A stretch of DNA of 64,000 nt from Vitis vinifera (GCF_030704535.1 NC_081810.1:1054501-1118500), one strand, 5' to 3'; positions 39,201 to 51,043 are shown, numbered from the stretch's first letter. A program made the numbers and translations. Notes: generated by a model from the sequence alone, not told the origin.

Positions 39201-42200
39201 AGCTTCCTCTTTCATCAAATCATCAATCTTACTTAATTGGATGATAGCATCTGTACATCCATATAGAAACAATAGCCAATAATCAAGTGAAACTTCGAAA
39301 GGTGGAGAAATAAAATTGCTAATCAAATTAGAGGAAATCAATATAGACTATGATGAATTAACAATTGGACCTCACATCAAGATTTCTTCTGACCTTCTGC
39401 AGATAGCTTTCCATGCAAAGCCTGTGCTATGTTTTCTGTTTTGACCCTCTGAGCATCAATGGTATCTTCCAGGGATTTAATCAACTCCAGAGTAGAAGAA
39501 TGTCGCAAAGCAAGGGCTTCTTCAACATATTTAACAATTCCATCATTCCCATTGCTTTCAACAGAATCTGTTTCTAGTAGTCTACAGAGAAATATCTCCT
39601 CAGCAGGACATGATGGAATCAGACCTAAAGCGTACATTGAATCAATTTATTTCATATGATATGAAAGAACCTAAATTCATTTTCAGCATTTTATGGATGG
39701 GACCAAAAAAAAAATGTTTACACGAACAAGAAAGATACTTAAAATAACCTCGAGAATGGTCTGCATGGTCCAAGGTTTGTATAGCATTTTGACCTCCCCC
39801 CGCTCGTACTCCAAGTAGGATTAAATCATCAACCAACTGCAGAACAAAAAAAATGAAAAATCTTATCGGAATAGAGATCTTGAGAAAAGAGCATGCATGG
39901 ACAAGCTTTTCAATATTGACCTGACTCCAGAGTTGGTTCATGGTAATCAACATGTCATCATATGAAGTTTGCCTGTCTTTTAATTCTTTGATTTTGTCTT
40001 CAAGGTCATGCAACTCATGCTTCTGCACCTCTAACTGCTGAACAAGTTTTTGATTCTGATACTGGAGGTAAGTTGCATCAACCTGCAAGAAAGGATATGA
40101 CCTTTGAGGAACATGGAAATAGCAGTATGTCACACAAAAGAGATTGTCATTATACTACACACCCAAACAAAATGCTGGGGAGAAAACCATTAATCCTTTT
40201 ACTCAGGCATCAGAGTAAGAAGAGGGAAAAAGGAAAAGGAATGAAAGAGTGTGTAATACAAGCATACTACCACTATTGCAGAAGTCACAGCAAAAGTTCA
40301 CAAAATGATCTAGCGGCAAGAAATCAAGTGACAAAAAGCCAGTAGCAAGTGTTACATCAGTTGAACTTAATCCCATGCTGAGCAGCCCAAGCCCCACAAA
40401 TCCAAAGCCTTAATTTTTCCTCCAATAAGTACACATCCATGACTTCTTATTTTCTTAATGCACATAGATTTGGTTTTTGACAGCCAAAAGTTATTCTTTA
40501 TTTTTTTTAACCTAATAAGAGATCTGTGTTCGGGTGAAAGCTTAACATGGAAGTAAGCATAATCATGCTTCTCGTGGAAGTCCCTTTTTAGCTTATGTGG
40601 GAAGTTTTTTTATGTTTAAGAAGCTCTCATAATACCAAGATTGCCCCTTTGAAATGATTTGTTTAGCTTCAGCTTCTGGCTAGAAAGCAAAAACCACAAA
40701 CAAGGCCTTGAGTGAGGGATTTTTAGTGAGACAACATCTTATTTGTAATGAGTAAATAATCAAAGATATACAATCTTTCAAAGACGATGCAAGATGTGCT
40801 AGTTTGCTGGAATAGGAAAATTGATAGAAAAGTTTGAAGAAAGGTATAGACAACACGTTTTACAAGAAATAGAGCATTTGGAAGGAGAAAAGTTGGGGAA
40901 GGGAGGAATATCAAGTGAAAGTTAAAGAAATCATCCTCAGATCATTATATTTGTAGATGACAGCAAACATGTGAAGGCAAGTAGGTTTTCTTCGAATTGC
41001 TTAAGATAGTTCCTCACCTCTCAAAAAATGAAAAAAGAAAAAGAAAAAGACCATGGATAGGTCCTAAAACAGGGATCCAGTCTACTTTTCTTTTCTTTTT
41101 TTTTGTTCCTCATTTCCTTTTCCATGGGAGTTTCTTGCATGCTTTGCGCATATTTGGAAAATGACCATTTTTTTTTAAATTTTAAAATAAATCTTACTTC
41201 TTACATTTAGGGAGAGGCAAATAACAATAAGCACTCTCTTAAATAAATGTGTCCACAAAAAAATGGTAGCTCAAATAAAGATGTCATCACAGATAAGCTT
41301 AGATACAAGAAAAGACAGAAGCAGGATGATGCATTCAGGAACTTAGATATAGCCTATGTATTTTTAAAAGAAAGTGATAGGAAAGCAAAATATAGCCTCT
41401 CAGAAAAACACTAAAAAAACCCAGGAATATCTCCTTGAGATTCAGTTGCCCACACAACAATCATGGTAGGAGGAGGATATTTGCTACCCATTAACCACTT
41501 CAAATGACAATGAGCACAGAACTGATCTCACCCTCTCCTAACACCCTTTTACAATTGCAACCCATAAGACCCTGTTACCTCCCAGAATGACAAGATCCTA
41601 TTTTCACCCCATGCTTCTTAATTCTTTGTCACAGAAAAATGATAGGTATATAAATGTAAAATTTACCTAACAAAAAAGGGACATGACCCTTGAACACAAG
41701 AGTTATATTAGATAACCAGAAGAACAAAGAAAAGAAAATACAACAGGCACAAGAGAAGCCTTGCCCCACTAGCATGCTATCAATGAAATCCAAGAAAAGA
41801 TAATTCCTTACCCCCAAAATGTCCCCTTAAGTCTTAACCAAGCAAAAAACGATTTGAGAGAGAAAGCTTAAGCATCAAATTCAAAGCTCCAAACCATAAA
41901 AAAAGAATCCTATAATCGTGCTCTCTCCAGGCAAACTAAAACAGGCTCAAGGGGATCAGCCTCTACCCCAGCCTTCTGCCCTTCCCACAAAACTGCCATG
42001 TAATTTAGAAAAGATACTTTTGATAGAACAAGCTAACACCTATTCAAAGCTCCAAATCATAGAAAATCCTATGATGATGTTCTCTGCAAGCACATCAAAA
42101 CACACACAAGTGGATCATCCTCTACTGCTTCCTTCTGCCCTTCCCCACAAAACTACGATGCAAATTAGACAAGGTACGTTTGACAGAAGAAGGTAACACC

Positions 42201-45200
42201 CAAGCCACTTCCAGCAGTGCTAATAACAAAGGCCACCAAACTACATACACAACAACAACCGATCAGCATGGTTAACCTAATCCTCCATTTGTTTACACAA
42301 CACAACACCTGCTAACAAAGATCAACTTTGTTTTCATGAGTTAATCAGTAGTAAGGATTTTTCTCTCATATCATAACCACAAAAGATCCCAATGGTAGAA
42401 GCCCACACCTCCCTAGCCAGCAACTGGACACATCCCACCAAGGACAAGGATTTGCAGAACAACTTTACAAAGAGACAACCTTTCTTCTTGTCTGGTCCCC
42501 CACCAGCCTATCGTTTATCCGATTACAAACAATAGCAGAATGAATAACCTGCAAGAACAGTGCCACCAACTCTAACTCCCAACCACAAGGACTCTAGAGA
42601 CTTGAGAATCTAAGGATCCCTCCTACTACAGATCAGACCCCTAAGAATTTTTTGTCTACAGTGCTGTTGAACAAGTCTACACCACAGTCTGCCCAGCCCC
42701 ATGCACCAAGAGCCACACCTAAACTTAATTCTGAAATCACACAAATACAAGTGCAAGAATGGAAAGCATCACATGAACTTGTAATGACTTTAACACCTAA
42801 CTCATAAGCCTCCCCACTCCTCCTAAACTTTCCTAAAATGACCTTCAGAAATTGTCACGCTTAACAGAAAATGTCCACAACTATTTAACGAGTGAGGCCT
42901 GATTTGAGCAACTATTGGCTTATTAGGCCCAACAACTGAAAATAAAGTTTCCAAAATGCAATATCTAATTCAATCAACCCTAAACCAAGCCAATCATCCC
43001 ATAAAAATAGTAAAGAAACTTCCAATTTTTGTGATCTTATGTTCCCTAGACTTCTAATTTACAGCCTGTTACAACCTTCCCTTCTTCTTGAATTAATATA
43101 CACATTTGCAATCAAAACAGCATCAAGGATCTACATAACCACCATCAATGCATTTTATGCCTCAAAGACAACCTCTTTACTCCATCACCTTTTGTTGACC
43201 ATAACCTAGTTTTGTAGTCCAAAAGCAATTGTAAATCCATCCAAACCTAGAGCCTTGTCTGCTGCTAAACCCCCGAGAGCCTCCAAAACCTCCTCATCAT
43301 CAAACTCCCTCTCGAGCCCCACTCACTTTGCACTAATAGACTCAGAATCCAATCATCTAGTCTAACTCTCCATGAAACTGTTTCAGAATAGTTGAATTAG
43401 CTAACCACCCCTTTATTCATCCCCTCTACTCTAACACTCAAAACTCAATTGATTCTCCAAATTATTTGTTGTTTTAATCTATTAAAAGAAAGGAAAAGAG
43501 AAAACTAGTCCTTGCACTTTAACTATTCTTTCTCAATCCTTATAACTTATATTAAATTAAAATAGGGTACACTCCTTCTGTCTCTAAAGCAAGGGAAAAT
43601 TAGTCCTTTCTTCCAATATTTATATTTTTTATAAGTAAAATTTTCTACTACTTTCTACTCCTTAAAGGAATTCATAAAAACATTTTCAGCTGCAATTCTC
43701 ACTAATTGAATCCATAAAAGATCTTTCTATTGCATTCATTCCAAATACACCCAAATAAATTGAGTGAAGTTGTAAATCATATGTTTCTTTTCCCCTTCAT
43801 TACCATCCTTCCACACCAACTACTTAAGATGTAATTAACTGCCTCAAAAAGCACCCAAGAAATAACAAAATTTGAGAATAGTCAAGACCATACAAACAAC
43901 AACAATTGGTTGAAATCCTTCCCTTTTCTCAGACTACTTCCTAAGCAAAGAAACCAACTCTATGGGAACAAGCAAGCCTCAAACCGTTCTATATGGGAAA
44001 AAATATCACAATGAAATTTTTTTTTTTTTGATAGGTAAATAGAGCTTGTATTGGAAGCGCCTAGAAGCGGCGAAAACAATACACACGAAGCATAGAATCA
44101 AAACGCCCAAAAAACTAGGCACAATGAATATTATAATATCTTTTTTTTTTCTCCATTTTCCTCAATTTTTATTTTATTTTATTTATTTATTTTTGTGGAT
44201 AAAGAAAGTGAATGTTATAAAGAAAAGCGCCAAAAAAGCACCCCAAAGTAAACAAAAAGTATACAATGGACACTTAAAAGCGCCACCAAAAAACAAAGAG
44301 GGACAAGAAAAAACAGCACCCCCTCGACAGAAGCCTAACCAATCCACAAAATCTACAATAGAAGAAGGGTCAAGAGCTATAAACAATTTGGACCACACCC
44401 AAAGATTACAAAGAAAAGAAAGTTTAATCCTTTGTATAGAATGCTCTTCATTTTTTAACACCATACTTTCCTTTCCTCAAAACTATGAGCTCGCTTATTT
44501 CTTCTTTTACTCAGTTTATTAAAATACATATATTCTTTTCTTTTTGTCATTTTTTTCAAGCTTGTGAATCTCTTCTTGCTCCATAGTTTCCCAAACTACT
44601 AGGCTTAGTATAGGCGGGCTATTCACTTTTTGGAAGCCAAAACATCATAATTCATATCATTCCAAATTAAATTATCTCTTCTTCTCCTCAATTATCTTGG
44701 AAACCAAACAAAACCTAAGATAACTCTTATTTAGTCAAGGAGAGTTTTCCTTGTCCAGAAAGCAAAACAACATGAAATTTAATATTCTAAATTCAGTTTT
44801 CTATTCTTGCCCTCAATTTTCTCACCTACCAACAAACCAAAGCAGAAAATCAAATTGCTTTTATGTGGATCATTAGAGATTCTAAATTCAATCTTTTTTA
44901 ATTCTCATTTTTCTTTTTCTCACAACCAAATGAAAGCTAATACAACATTGGGTTTAGTTCATAAGCTCTTCATTTGTCAAAACAACATAAAATGTAAGAT
45001 TCCAAAATTCAATTTTCTATTCTTGCATTCAATTTTCTCAGCAACCAAACAAACAATAACAGAAAATTCAATTTCCTTTTATTTGCCTCAGTTGAAGTTC
45101 CAAATTCAAAATTTTCTTTACTTTCTGTTTCCATTTCCAAATACAAGCTACTAAAAACATTTGGTTTCATTAAGATTCTTATTCTCAAAACAATATAAGA

Positions 45201-45857
45201 TGTAGGATTCTAAATCAATTTTCTATTCTTGCTCAATTTTCTCAGCAATCAAACAAACAGTTTCCATTTCCTTATTGCCTCAGTTGAAGTTCCAAAATCA
45301 ATTTTCTTATCCATTTGCTCTAAAACCAAATAAAAGCAAAAACCATTTGGTTTAGTTCATAAGCTCCTCATTTTTCAAAACAAAATAAAAATGTCACAGT
45401 TCAAAATGTAATTTTCAATTCTGTTCCTCAATTTTCTTAGCAACCAAACAGATAAGTGCAGGCTCATCTTCAAATGTAACAGTTCAAATTCGATTTTCTA
45501 TTCTGTTCTTCAATTTTCTCAGCAACCAAGCAGATAAGTACAGAAAATTGAACTTCCTTTTATTTGTCTCATCTTCCTTGCCAGCCAAATAGAAACCTAA
45601 TAAAACCATTTGGTTTCATTCACAAGCTCTCCGATTTTTTTTTAATTAATATGAGAATCAGAATTTTCCACTGTTCTCTTGTCCACAGTTTCCTAAGAAA
45701 TCAAAGAGCGGGAAAAGGAAAAGACACAGAGAGAGAGGAGGAGGCTTACGCTTCGGTTATCGGGAGAAACACTGGAGTTTCGGGCCATGGGGGATGACAG
45801 AGTGTTCAAATGAGGCCTCTTCTTCTCTGGCTCTTCAGACGAATCTGCGTTTTCCAT
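30290..45857 (-). CDS. HUB2: E3 ubiquitin-protein ligase BRE1-like 2 (19 exons)
   Basis: Exons on the minus strand are 45857-45750, 40082-39921, 39836-39749, 39624-39394, 39250-39083, 38141-37948, 37852-37769, 37652-37533, 37458-37275, 37187-37027, 36433-36362, 35182-35106, 33741-33547, 32028-31956, 31834-31748, 31627-31490, 31411-31209, 30775-30613 and 30421-30290. Together they give 879 residues, close to Arabidopsis HUB1/HUB2. The N-terminus MENADSSEEPEKKRPHL is HUB2-like. A long coiled coil fills most of the protein. The C-terminal C3HC4 RING has C827, C830, C842, H844, C847, C850, C862 and C865, with the segment KCYHLFCNPC. HUB1 and HUB2 form a heterotetramer that monoubiquitinates histone H2B, affecting flowering, dormancy, cell cycle and defence. 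An in-frame upstream ATG at 45983 is less likely to be the start. Intron 1 is about 5.7 kb and loaded with repeats. Confidence 0.94.
34350..34400 (-). mobile_element. Minimal LINE insertion with target-site duplication
   Basis: Two near-identical 18-19 bp blocks (tcaattctttttcaacat and the same with one extra T) flank ttttttttgatagg. On the minus strand the insert reads CCTATC followed by eight A, the same 3' end seen in the LINE tail at 44017. It looks like an insertion so 5'-truncated that only the terminus and poly(A) remain. It lies in HUB2 intron 12. Confidence 0.65.
35408..35734. mobile_element. Foldback MITE in HUB2 intron 11
   Basis: The left end GAGCCTGTTTGGGAACT and the reverse complement of the right end (AGTCTGTTTGGGAACT) form terminal inverted repeats. 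The left end follows TTA, suggesting a TWA-type target. Related AACTGTTTTTGAAAAC repeats continue to about 35830. Confidence 0.6.
42990..43320 (-). mobile_element. Decayed LINE reverse-transcriptase fragment
   Basis: Minus-strand frames read EEVLEALGGLAADKALGLDGF, then after disruptions ILDAVLIANVYINSRR, then CKLEV, a stop, GT, a stop, DHKNW. These match three consecutive landmarks of plant L1 reverse transcriptase (EEV..AL....DKAPGPDGF, QILDAVLIANE, CKLDIEKAYDHVNW), with an internal deletion and several stops. It lies in HUB2 intron 1 in the same orientation as HUB2. Confidence 0.75.
44007..44128 (-). mobile_element. Short 5'-truncated LINE copy with target-site duplication
   Basis: The direct repeat cacaatgaa at 44007 and 44120 flanks about 104 bp that begins with a poly-T run and gataggtaa, i.e. 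CCTATC-poly(A) on the minus strand. The body includes a 'ggaagcgcctagaagcggcg' stretch. This is a classic truncated LINE. Confidence 0.6.
44140..44460 (-). mobile_element. Second LINE-like 3' tail
   Basis: This segment has a poly-T/TTTA-rich left end and aaaagcgcc motifs shared with the adjacent LINE copy. A minus-strand frame reads FFGGAFKCPLYTFCLLWGAF, similar to what I remember from LINE ORF2 C-termini. No target-site duplication was located. Confidence 0.45.
44770..45560. repeat. Degenerate ~200-bp tandem array in HUB2 intron 1
   Basis: The segment caattttctcagcaaccaaac recurs with variation at about 44814, 45030, 45234, 45429 and 45511. Between copies the units share ttctattcttg, aagctcctcattt and gaagttccaaattc stretches. 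Spacings are about 216, 204, 195 and 82 bp, the last unit being shortened. Part of the array also appears in the HUB2-derived copy near 57870. Confidence 0.75.
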
Positions 45858-45950
45858 TAGGCTCCTCCGATCAACACCACCATGAGAGAACGTAGCTCTA
45901 CCTCTGCGAAACCCTAGAGAGAGATGGAGAAAGAGACTGTGTGTGCGTTT

Positions 45951-46005
45951 AAACGACGTCGGTTTGTTGCTCTTTCTCTTCACTATCCAAACGACGCCGT
46001 TTTAA
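45951..46005. promoter_or_regulatory. Paired AACGACG(T/C)CG motifs upstream of HUB2
   Basis: AAACGACGTCGGTTT at 45951 and AAACGACGCCGTTTT at about 45990 lie roughly 95-145 bases upstream of the HUB2 start. They resemble the palindrome upstream of the gene at 29147. Probable core-promoter elements; inference. Confidence 0.45.
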
Positions 46006-46364
46006 TCCTCCCACCCTTTGCCCAACGGGGTCAGCTCTTTTAATTTTTTAAGGTCCGTTTGCCGCAGCCAGTAACTTTCCGAAAAAGTGCTTTTACTGTC
46101 ATGCTTCAATTCAATATAATTGGATCAAGGTTCTCTTTGAATATTTTATTTCATGACCTACTATTTTTAATATAATTATTGTAAAACATTTTTGACTTAT
46201 TGATGATATAAAAATACAAAAGTTATCAAAAAAATTTCCATTTTTACTGTCTATCTTTGTAGAAAAATGTTAAGATTCTTAATTATCTTTACAAATATTC
46301 TAAATTATGGATAAAAATGTTTATAAGGTATAGTAGAATGATTATCTCATCCATTGATGTATAC

Positions 46365-46673
46365 AAGGGTCTCCAACGGGCCGGGCCGCGGGAAGGAAGA
46401 TGAGGGGATTCGAACCCCTCCCCTCAAGCTTAAATTTCAAGGTTCTAACCAACTGAGCTACATTTTTTTTTTGTGCTTATTAAATGAGTTAGTTATATAT
46501 ATATAAAAATATAGTATATTATTTTTTTTAAAAAAATTAAAGGCGGGCCTAAGGGCCAGTCCGGGCCTAAATTTAGGCCCGCGGCCCGGCCCGCCCATAA
46601 ACGGGCTCGGGCCGGGCTGGGCCTAAAGCGGGACGGGCCTAAAGCGGGCCGCGGGCTTTTTGGAGACCCCTAG
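46365..46673. mobile_element. hAT-like MITE with GC-rich ends and an 8-bp target-site duplication
   Basis: The octamer ATGTATAC is found at 46357-46364 and again at 46674-46681. Between them, the left end aagggtctccaacgggccgggcc and the right end (reverse complement ctaggggtctccaaaaagcccgcgg) form terminal inverted repeats about 10-25 bp long. An 8-bp duplication and ggcccgggcc-rich ends are typical of plant hAT MITEs. The element is 309 bp and encloses a tRNA-like sequence. Confidence 0.75.
46395..46466 (-). pseudogene. tRNA-like sequence with intact A and B boxes
   Basis: The minus strand reads TAGCTCAGTTGG (A box) followed by GGTTCGAATCC (B box) at normal tRNA spacing. The T arm folds perfectly (GAGGGG/CCCCTC around TTCGAA). 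The D stem has one mismatch, and the anticodon and acceptor arms do not pair convincingly, so this is tRNA-derived rather than a functional tRNA. No anticodon can be assigned with confidence. Confidence 0.65.
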
Positions 46674-47131
46674 ATGTATACATGATTAATAAAAAATGTG
46701 AACTTCAACCTTCGAAAAGGCATGGATCGTGTTCACCATCCTTCTTGGAGTCATTTTTGCAATAGAGCTTGCTAATCTTCTCCTCCCCCTAACATTCATT
46801 TTCTCTCTTATGGTGAATCATTTATTTCACTTACTATTATGAATATCCAAAACATTATCATTAATATTATTATTAACTTATTAATATTAAGGTCCTTAAT
46901 ATTAATAAAGAACAAGAAAAAACAAAAAAAACAAGGGTATTATGTTTATCTTTTAATCACACATATTATAAAGTTTATAAAAATATGGATGTTATACCCC
47001 AATTATAATATTATCAACACCCTAAATGGTGGTCTTTTATTAATTTGGAATTAGTCTTTTTATAAAATAAAAAATAAATGAATGAACTTTTTTTTAATAA
47101 TTTTTATTTTCTTAACACTTTCCAAAAACCA

Positions 47132-47157
47132 ACTATATATATATATATATATATATC
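47132..47157. repeat. (TA)n microsatellite
   Basis: About 12 TA units in the intergenic region. Confidence 0.85.
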
Positions 47158-47475
47158 TATATTTAATGGTTGAAATTCCATCCCATACATATTTTAATGT
47201 TTACGCAAACCCATGGGCCAAACTCGGGCTTAAAAACTCGGTCCAAGAGATGGAGCTAGGCTCAATTCGGACTTACAAGTATTTACACCTAGGTCGGGGT
47301 CGAGCTTTAGCCCAAAATATTTGGGCAAGCTCGAGCTCAAACTAGGTTGTAGGCCCATGGGCCAAATTTACATGAAAAGTAAGATGCTTTTTATTTTCAA
47401 AGCTTCATTAGATAGATTTTGTGAATTGCACGTCCATACACATCATTAATGGTGTCTCTATAATTGGCTAAACTA

Positions 47476-47478
47476 TAT

Positions 47479-47533
<55 letters not shown>
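47476..47533. repeat. (TA)n microsatellite
   Basis: Nearly 60 bases of almost pure TA repeat in the intergenic region. Confidence 0.9.
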
Positions 47534-47534
<1 letters not shown>

Positions 47535-50500
47535 CAATAAAAGGTTAATTAATAAAATTGAAATCTCAACAAACTTTTATAAATATTTAGTTAATAGTAT
47601 TTACATTAACATATTAACCAAAAAATCTCATTGAGGCTAATTAAGGGAAGATTTTGGATAAATCAGGCTATCTAAACTTCACATTATTATTTTCCTTTAG
47701 TTGAATGATTAGTGAAATCATGGTGAAATTCTAGGTTTTTCAATTTTCTAAATAAATTGGTCTCCTATTTGATATTAATTTAACGCCCTAAATTTATTAA
47801 ACTTTCTAAATTAATTGATTTGAAATTGTGGGTACTTTTCAATTGATTCTTGATAGAGTTTCAAGTATTTTCTTATATATATATATATATTTTTTTTTTT
47901 AAATTAATAAAGTTGTAAAACTTTTACATTTTTTTTATATTGAAAATAGGAAATTTTGTTTTGGGTTACGATGAAGGAAGCTCACTCTTTTTATAGCTTC
48001 TTCTTGTATATTGTCTGACATCGACATACTGGATTTTTAAGCTTTTTCTCCTTTTCACATTTGTAACTTTTTTTTTAGTTGATGTGTTTAATAATATTTC
48101 TTTCCGACTAAGTTATGAGATTGAGTAAGTTCTACAAAAAGGATACTCTTAAATGCGTGAGGTAAGGACCATATGATATTTTGTACCTTCAATTACTTAC
48201 CTCTATATGCTATACTAAAAGTAAAAATAAACATTGTTCACATTTTTATGATATGGTTGCTAACTAATTTTAGGTATCCACATTAAGATTATTCAATCTA
48301 ACATCAAAAGCTAGCCTTTTTCCTAAATATATGAGTAGTGAAGATGTTATACATGAAACAAGTGGTATTGGTACTTGACAACACAATGGTATAATTTAAA
48401 GGAAAATATAAACATCTTTTATAAACCACTAGATATATTAGATTTTATATGAATATTCCATAATAATAATAGCCTTAATTTATTCACAATTTTTGTATTT
48501 TATAAAAGACCATTATCTTTTATGTGAGGCACAATATATGATTTTAATTTCAATCACCAAATAATTAATTAACCCCATAAGCCATGCATGTCAACTTTTC
48601 AAAACTATTTTTAATCATAATTTGCATAAAAAATTTAACTAATAAATTGAAATATAAAAAAGATAAAGGAAAAGGAAAGGGATAAATTTTAAATAAAAAG
48701 GTATTATATAAATACTAAATTAACATTTAATTTGATATAAATTATTCTACCTAATCTTCACATTTATAATTTTTTGTTTAAATAATTAGTGAATTCAAGA
48801 TGAAAATCACTATCACTTGCCATCATGCATCCATTGACTAATGAAACTTCTTGGATGTTGCCTTTGCCTTAACACACAAGCCTTCCCATGAAATTCCCTA
48901 GGTCAAATCACTAAGATAACTTTCAATCATAAGATTCCATGTAGTGATGCTACATATATATCAATATGAGTAAGTTACCATTCTTCTTGGGTCTTCAAGT
49001 CCTAATCTCAAAACATATTAATTCAAAGCCAAACTATGTATTAATTAGTGGGAAGCAAGGCCTAGAAAAGTGCCCAAATTGATCTTTACCATTAATAAAA
49101 AGAGGACCAAACATTATTTACAACTCCAATTAATTTGTATCTTCCTAGAAGGAGCAAAACACTTATGAAGGAGAACATGCTTTAGATTTCTCATACATGA
49201 CTTGTATTCTTTTATGTTTTATTAGATACTTTTTATAATTATTATTTAATAAAGTTATTAATTGAATAGTAAAATTAATTGTATTATTAGGGAAGTAAAT
49301 TCACATTCAGGGTTAGTTTAAGAGTATCGAGACCACTCTTATTAAAAATGATCCATCATTATTAGTGTTTTTGGTAATATGTTATGATAAAAATATATAT
49401 TTTTTGGAATATATCTAATATTCTTGTTCAAGAATCACCTTAAATGAAAGAAAAATAATGAATTTCAAGGAAATTAAAAAATAATAAACATCTAATTATT
49501 ACCCATTAATAAATTAATCACTATCATGTCAATAAGAAAAAAGAAAAGATAACATACTCAAAATCAAAATAGGGACCATATATTGCTCACTTGATGCTAA
49601 GAGTTAAACTAATTACATCAAAGCAATCGCCTTCTTCTCATGTTCATTTGATGAATGTTTCTATAATCGTTAATTAATCCAAAATATGTTATGAATGTAA
49701 GATCATTTAAAAGTAGGAAAAAAAATGTTTAAAAGCCACTTCCAAAATAGGCTTAAAAGGTGCATCAAATTTTACAATTCTTTTACTTGTATTGTTATCA
49801 TTTTGTGTGTTATATCTTCTATACTATACTACCAAAATAAAGGCTTTAGCTTAAAGAAATATACCATCTTTTAACTAAAAATTTATTTATATTGTATTTT
49901 GCTAGTTATTCACATAAATATTCTCGATATAACTGTTAATGACCTAAAAAATTGATGATTAATCCATGATTTGTATTAATCTAAGTCTAGATTGTATAAG
50001 TCTAAGTATCACAAAGGGGCCTAAAATATCGGTCATAAATGACAAAATAATTTTTTCAAAAGTAGGTGCCTTACATGTATAATAAATCCTAGATGGCCAT
50101 GGTGGTTTGTTACTTAATTACCAAACACACATGGCATTCTCATCATCTTCATCACTCCCATCATCATCACCATCATTCATCATTATGGTTTCTAACCTTT
50201 TTTTTTTTTAATGAATTGGGCCTCAATATGTCATGTAACAAGTCATTTAAACCATTTTTAAAGCACAAGTGGCTTAGAATATCCACCAATTTGGGGTAAA
50301 GCAAGGTGGTACCACCTTTGGGTGTTGCTTTTCATTGTACAACAATGTTAGCTTATGAAAGCTAGGTACGTACCCTTTGAAATTGATTGATAACGAGTAG
50401 TCTTGGAGCATTATAATCAATTCAAAATTTCAATTAATAATTTGGAATTTTAGGGTTTCTTGTGGTATGCTCTCTCCAAGTCAATACACTTTCTTTACTT

Positions 50501-50937
50501 GGAACAAAGTGATGAATTTCAAGAATTTATTTCATTCTAAACTTGATTGAAAAATCTTGCAAATGGTAAATTGCATGATTTTAAAATTATGATCTCAAAA
50601 CAAGAGAATAAAGAAACATGAATCGACTAAAATAATCAATTCATTACATAGATCACGATCAAGTACATATTTTTCTAACAAGATGCATAATTTCAAGAAA
50701 CTAATAAATAACTTCCAAATATTGCTTATTTGTTTCTACACATAATATTGGAACACAAGTGAAATCACCTAAATTAGCTCAAAGCCATCCGTGCAAGCCA
50801 AACAACCTCACACCAATTTCCCTCGAATCAAATTCATTTTCCCACTATTCCTTGTGGAACTAAGCCAACATTAATCATTGTTAGCCTAATAATTCAACAA
50901 AGAATAATGGAATTCCCACCAAATTATTAATCTTATA

Positions 50938-50953
50938 GATATATATACATATA

Positions 50954-51012
<59 letters not shown>
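50938..51012. repeat. (TA)n tract downstream of the first TMEM45 gene
   Basis: About 70 bases of TA repeat lie roughly 30 bases past the stop codon at 51044, so probably inside the 3' UTR. The duplicate gene has a shorter tract at the homologous position. Confidence 0.85.
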
Positions 51013-51013
<1 letters not shown>

Positions 51014-51043
51014 TGTATCTTCCTTATTTTTCTTGCTCTTCTT

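Larger units (their letters stand above)
40083..45749. other. HUB2 intron 1, large and repeat-filled
   Basis: About 5.7 kb separate the 108-nt first exon from the second. The intron contains a LINE reverse-transcriptase relic, LINE 3' tails and a degenerate tandem array, listed separately. The part from 40083 to about 42900 shows no recognisable coding sequence. Confidence 0.7.
46682..49919. other. Intergenic AT-rich region with microsatellites
   Basis: No gene is supported. The segment at 47190-47370 is GC-richer, with two cccatgggccaaa blocks and aagctcgagctc, and looks like another decayed hAT-type repeat. The rest is AT-rich sequence without visible structure. Confidence 0.45.

Noticed and set aside
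44770-45560. CRISPR-like or satellite array
   Set aside because: The units are long, degenerate and AT-rich in a plant intron, with no regular short repeats and spacers.
45858-45983. In-frame upstream extension of HUB2 starting at 45983
   Set aside because: The N-terminus from 45857 matches the HUB2 family start. The extension is basic, low in conservation signal and overlaps the promoter-like motif region.
46395-46466. Functional tRNA gene
   Set aside because: The A and B boxes are intact, but the acceptor and anticodon arms do not pair well and no credible anticodon loop can be assigned.
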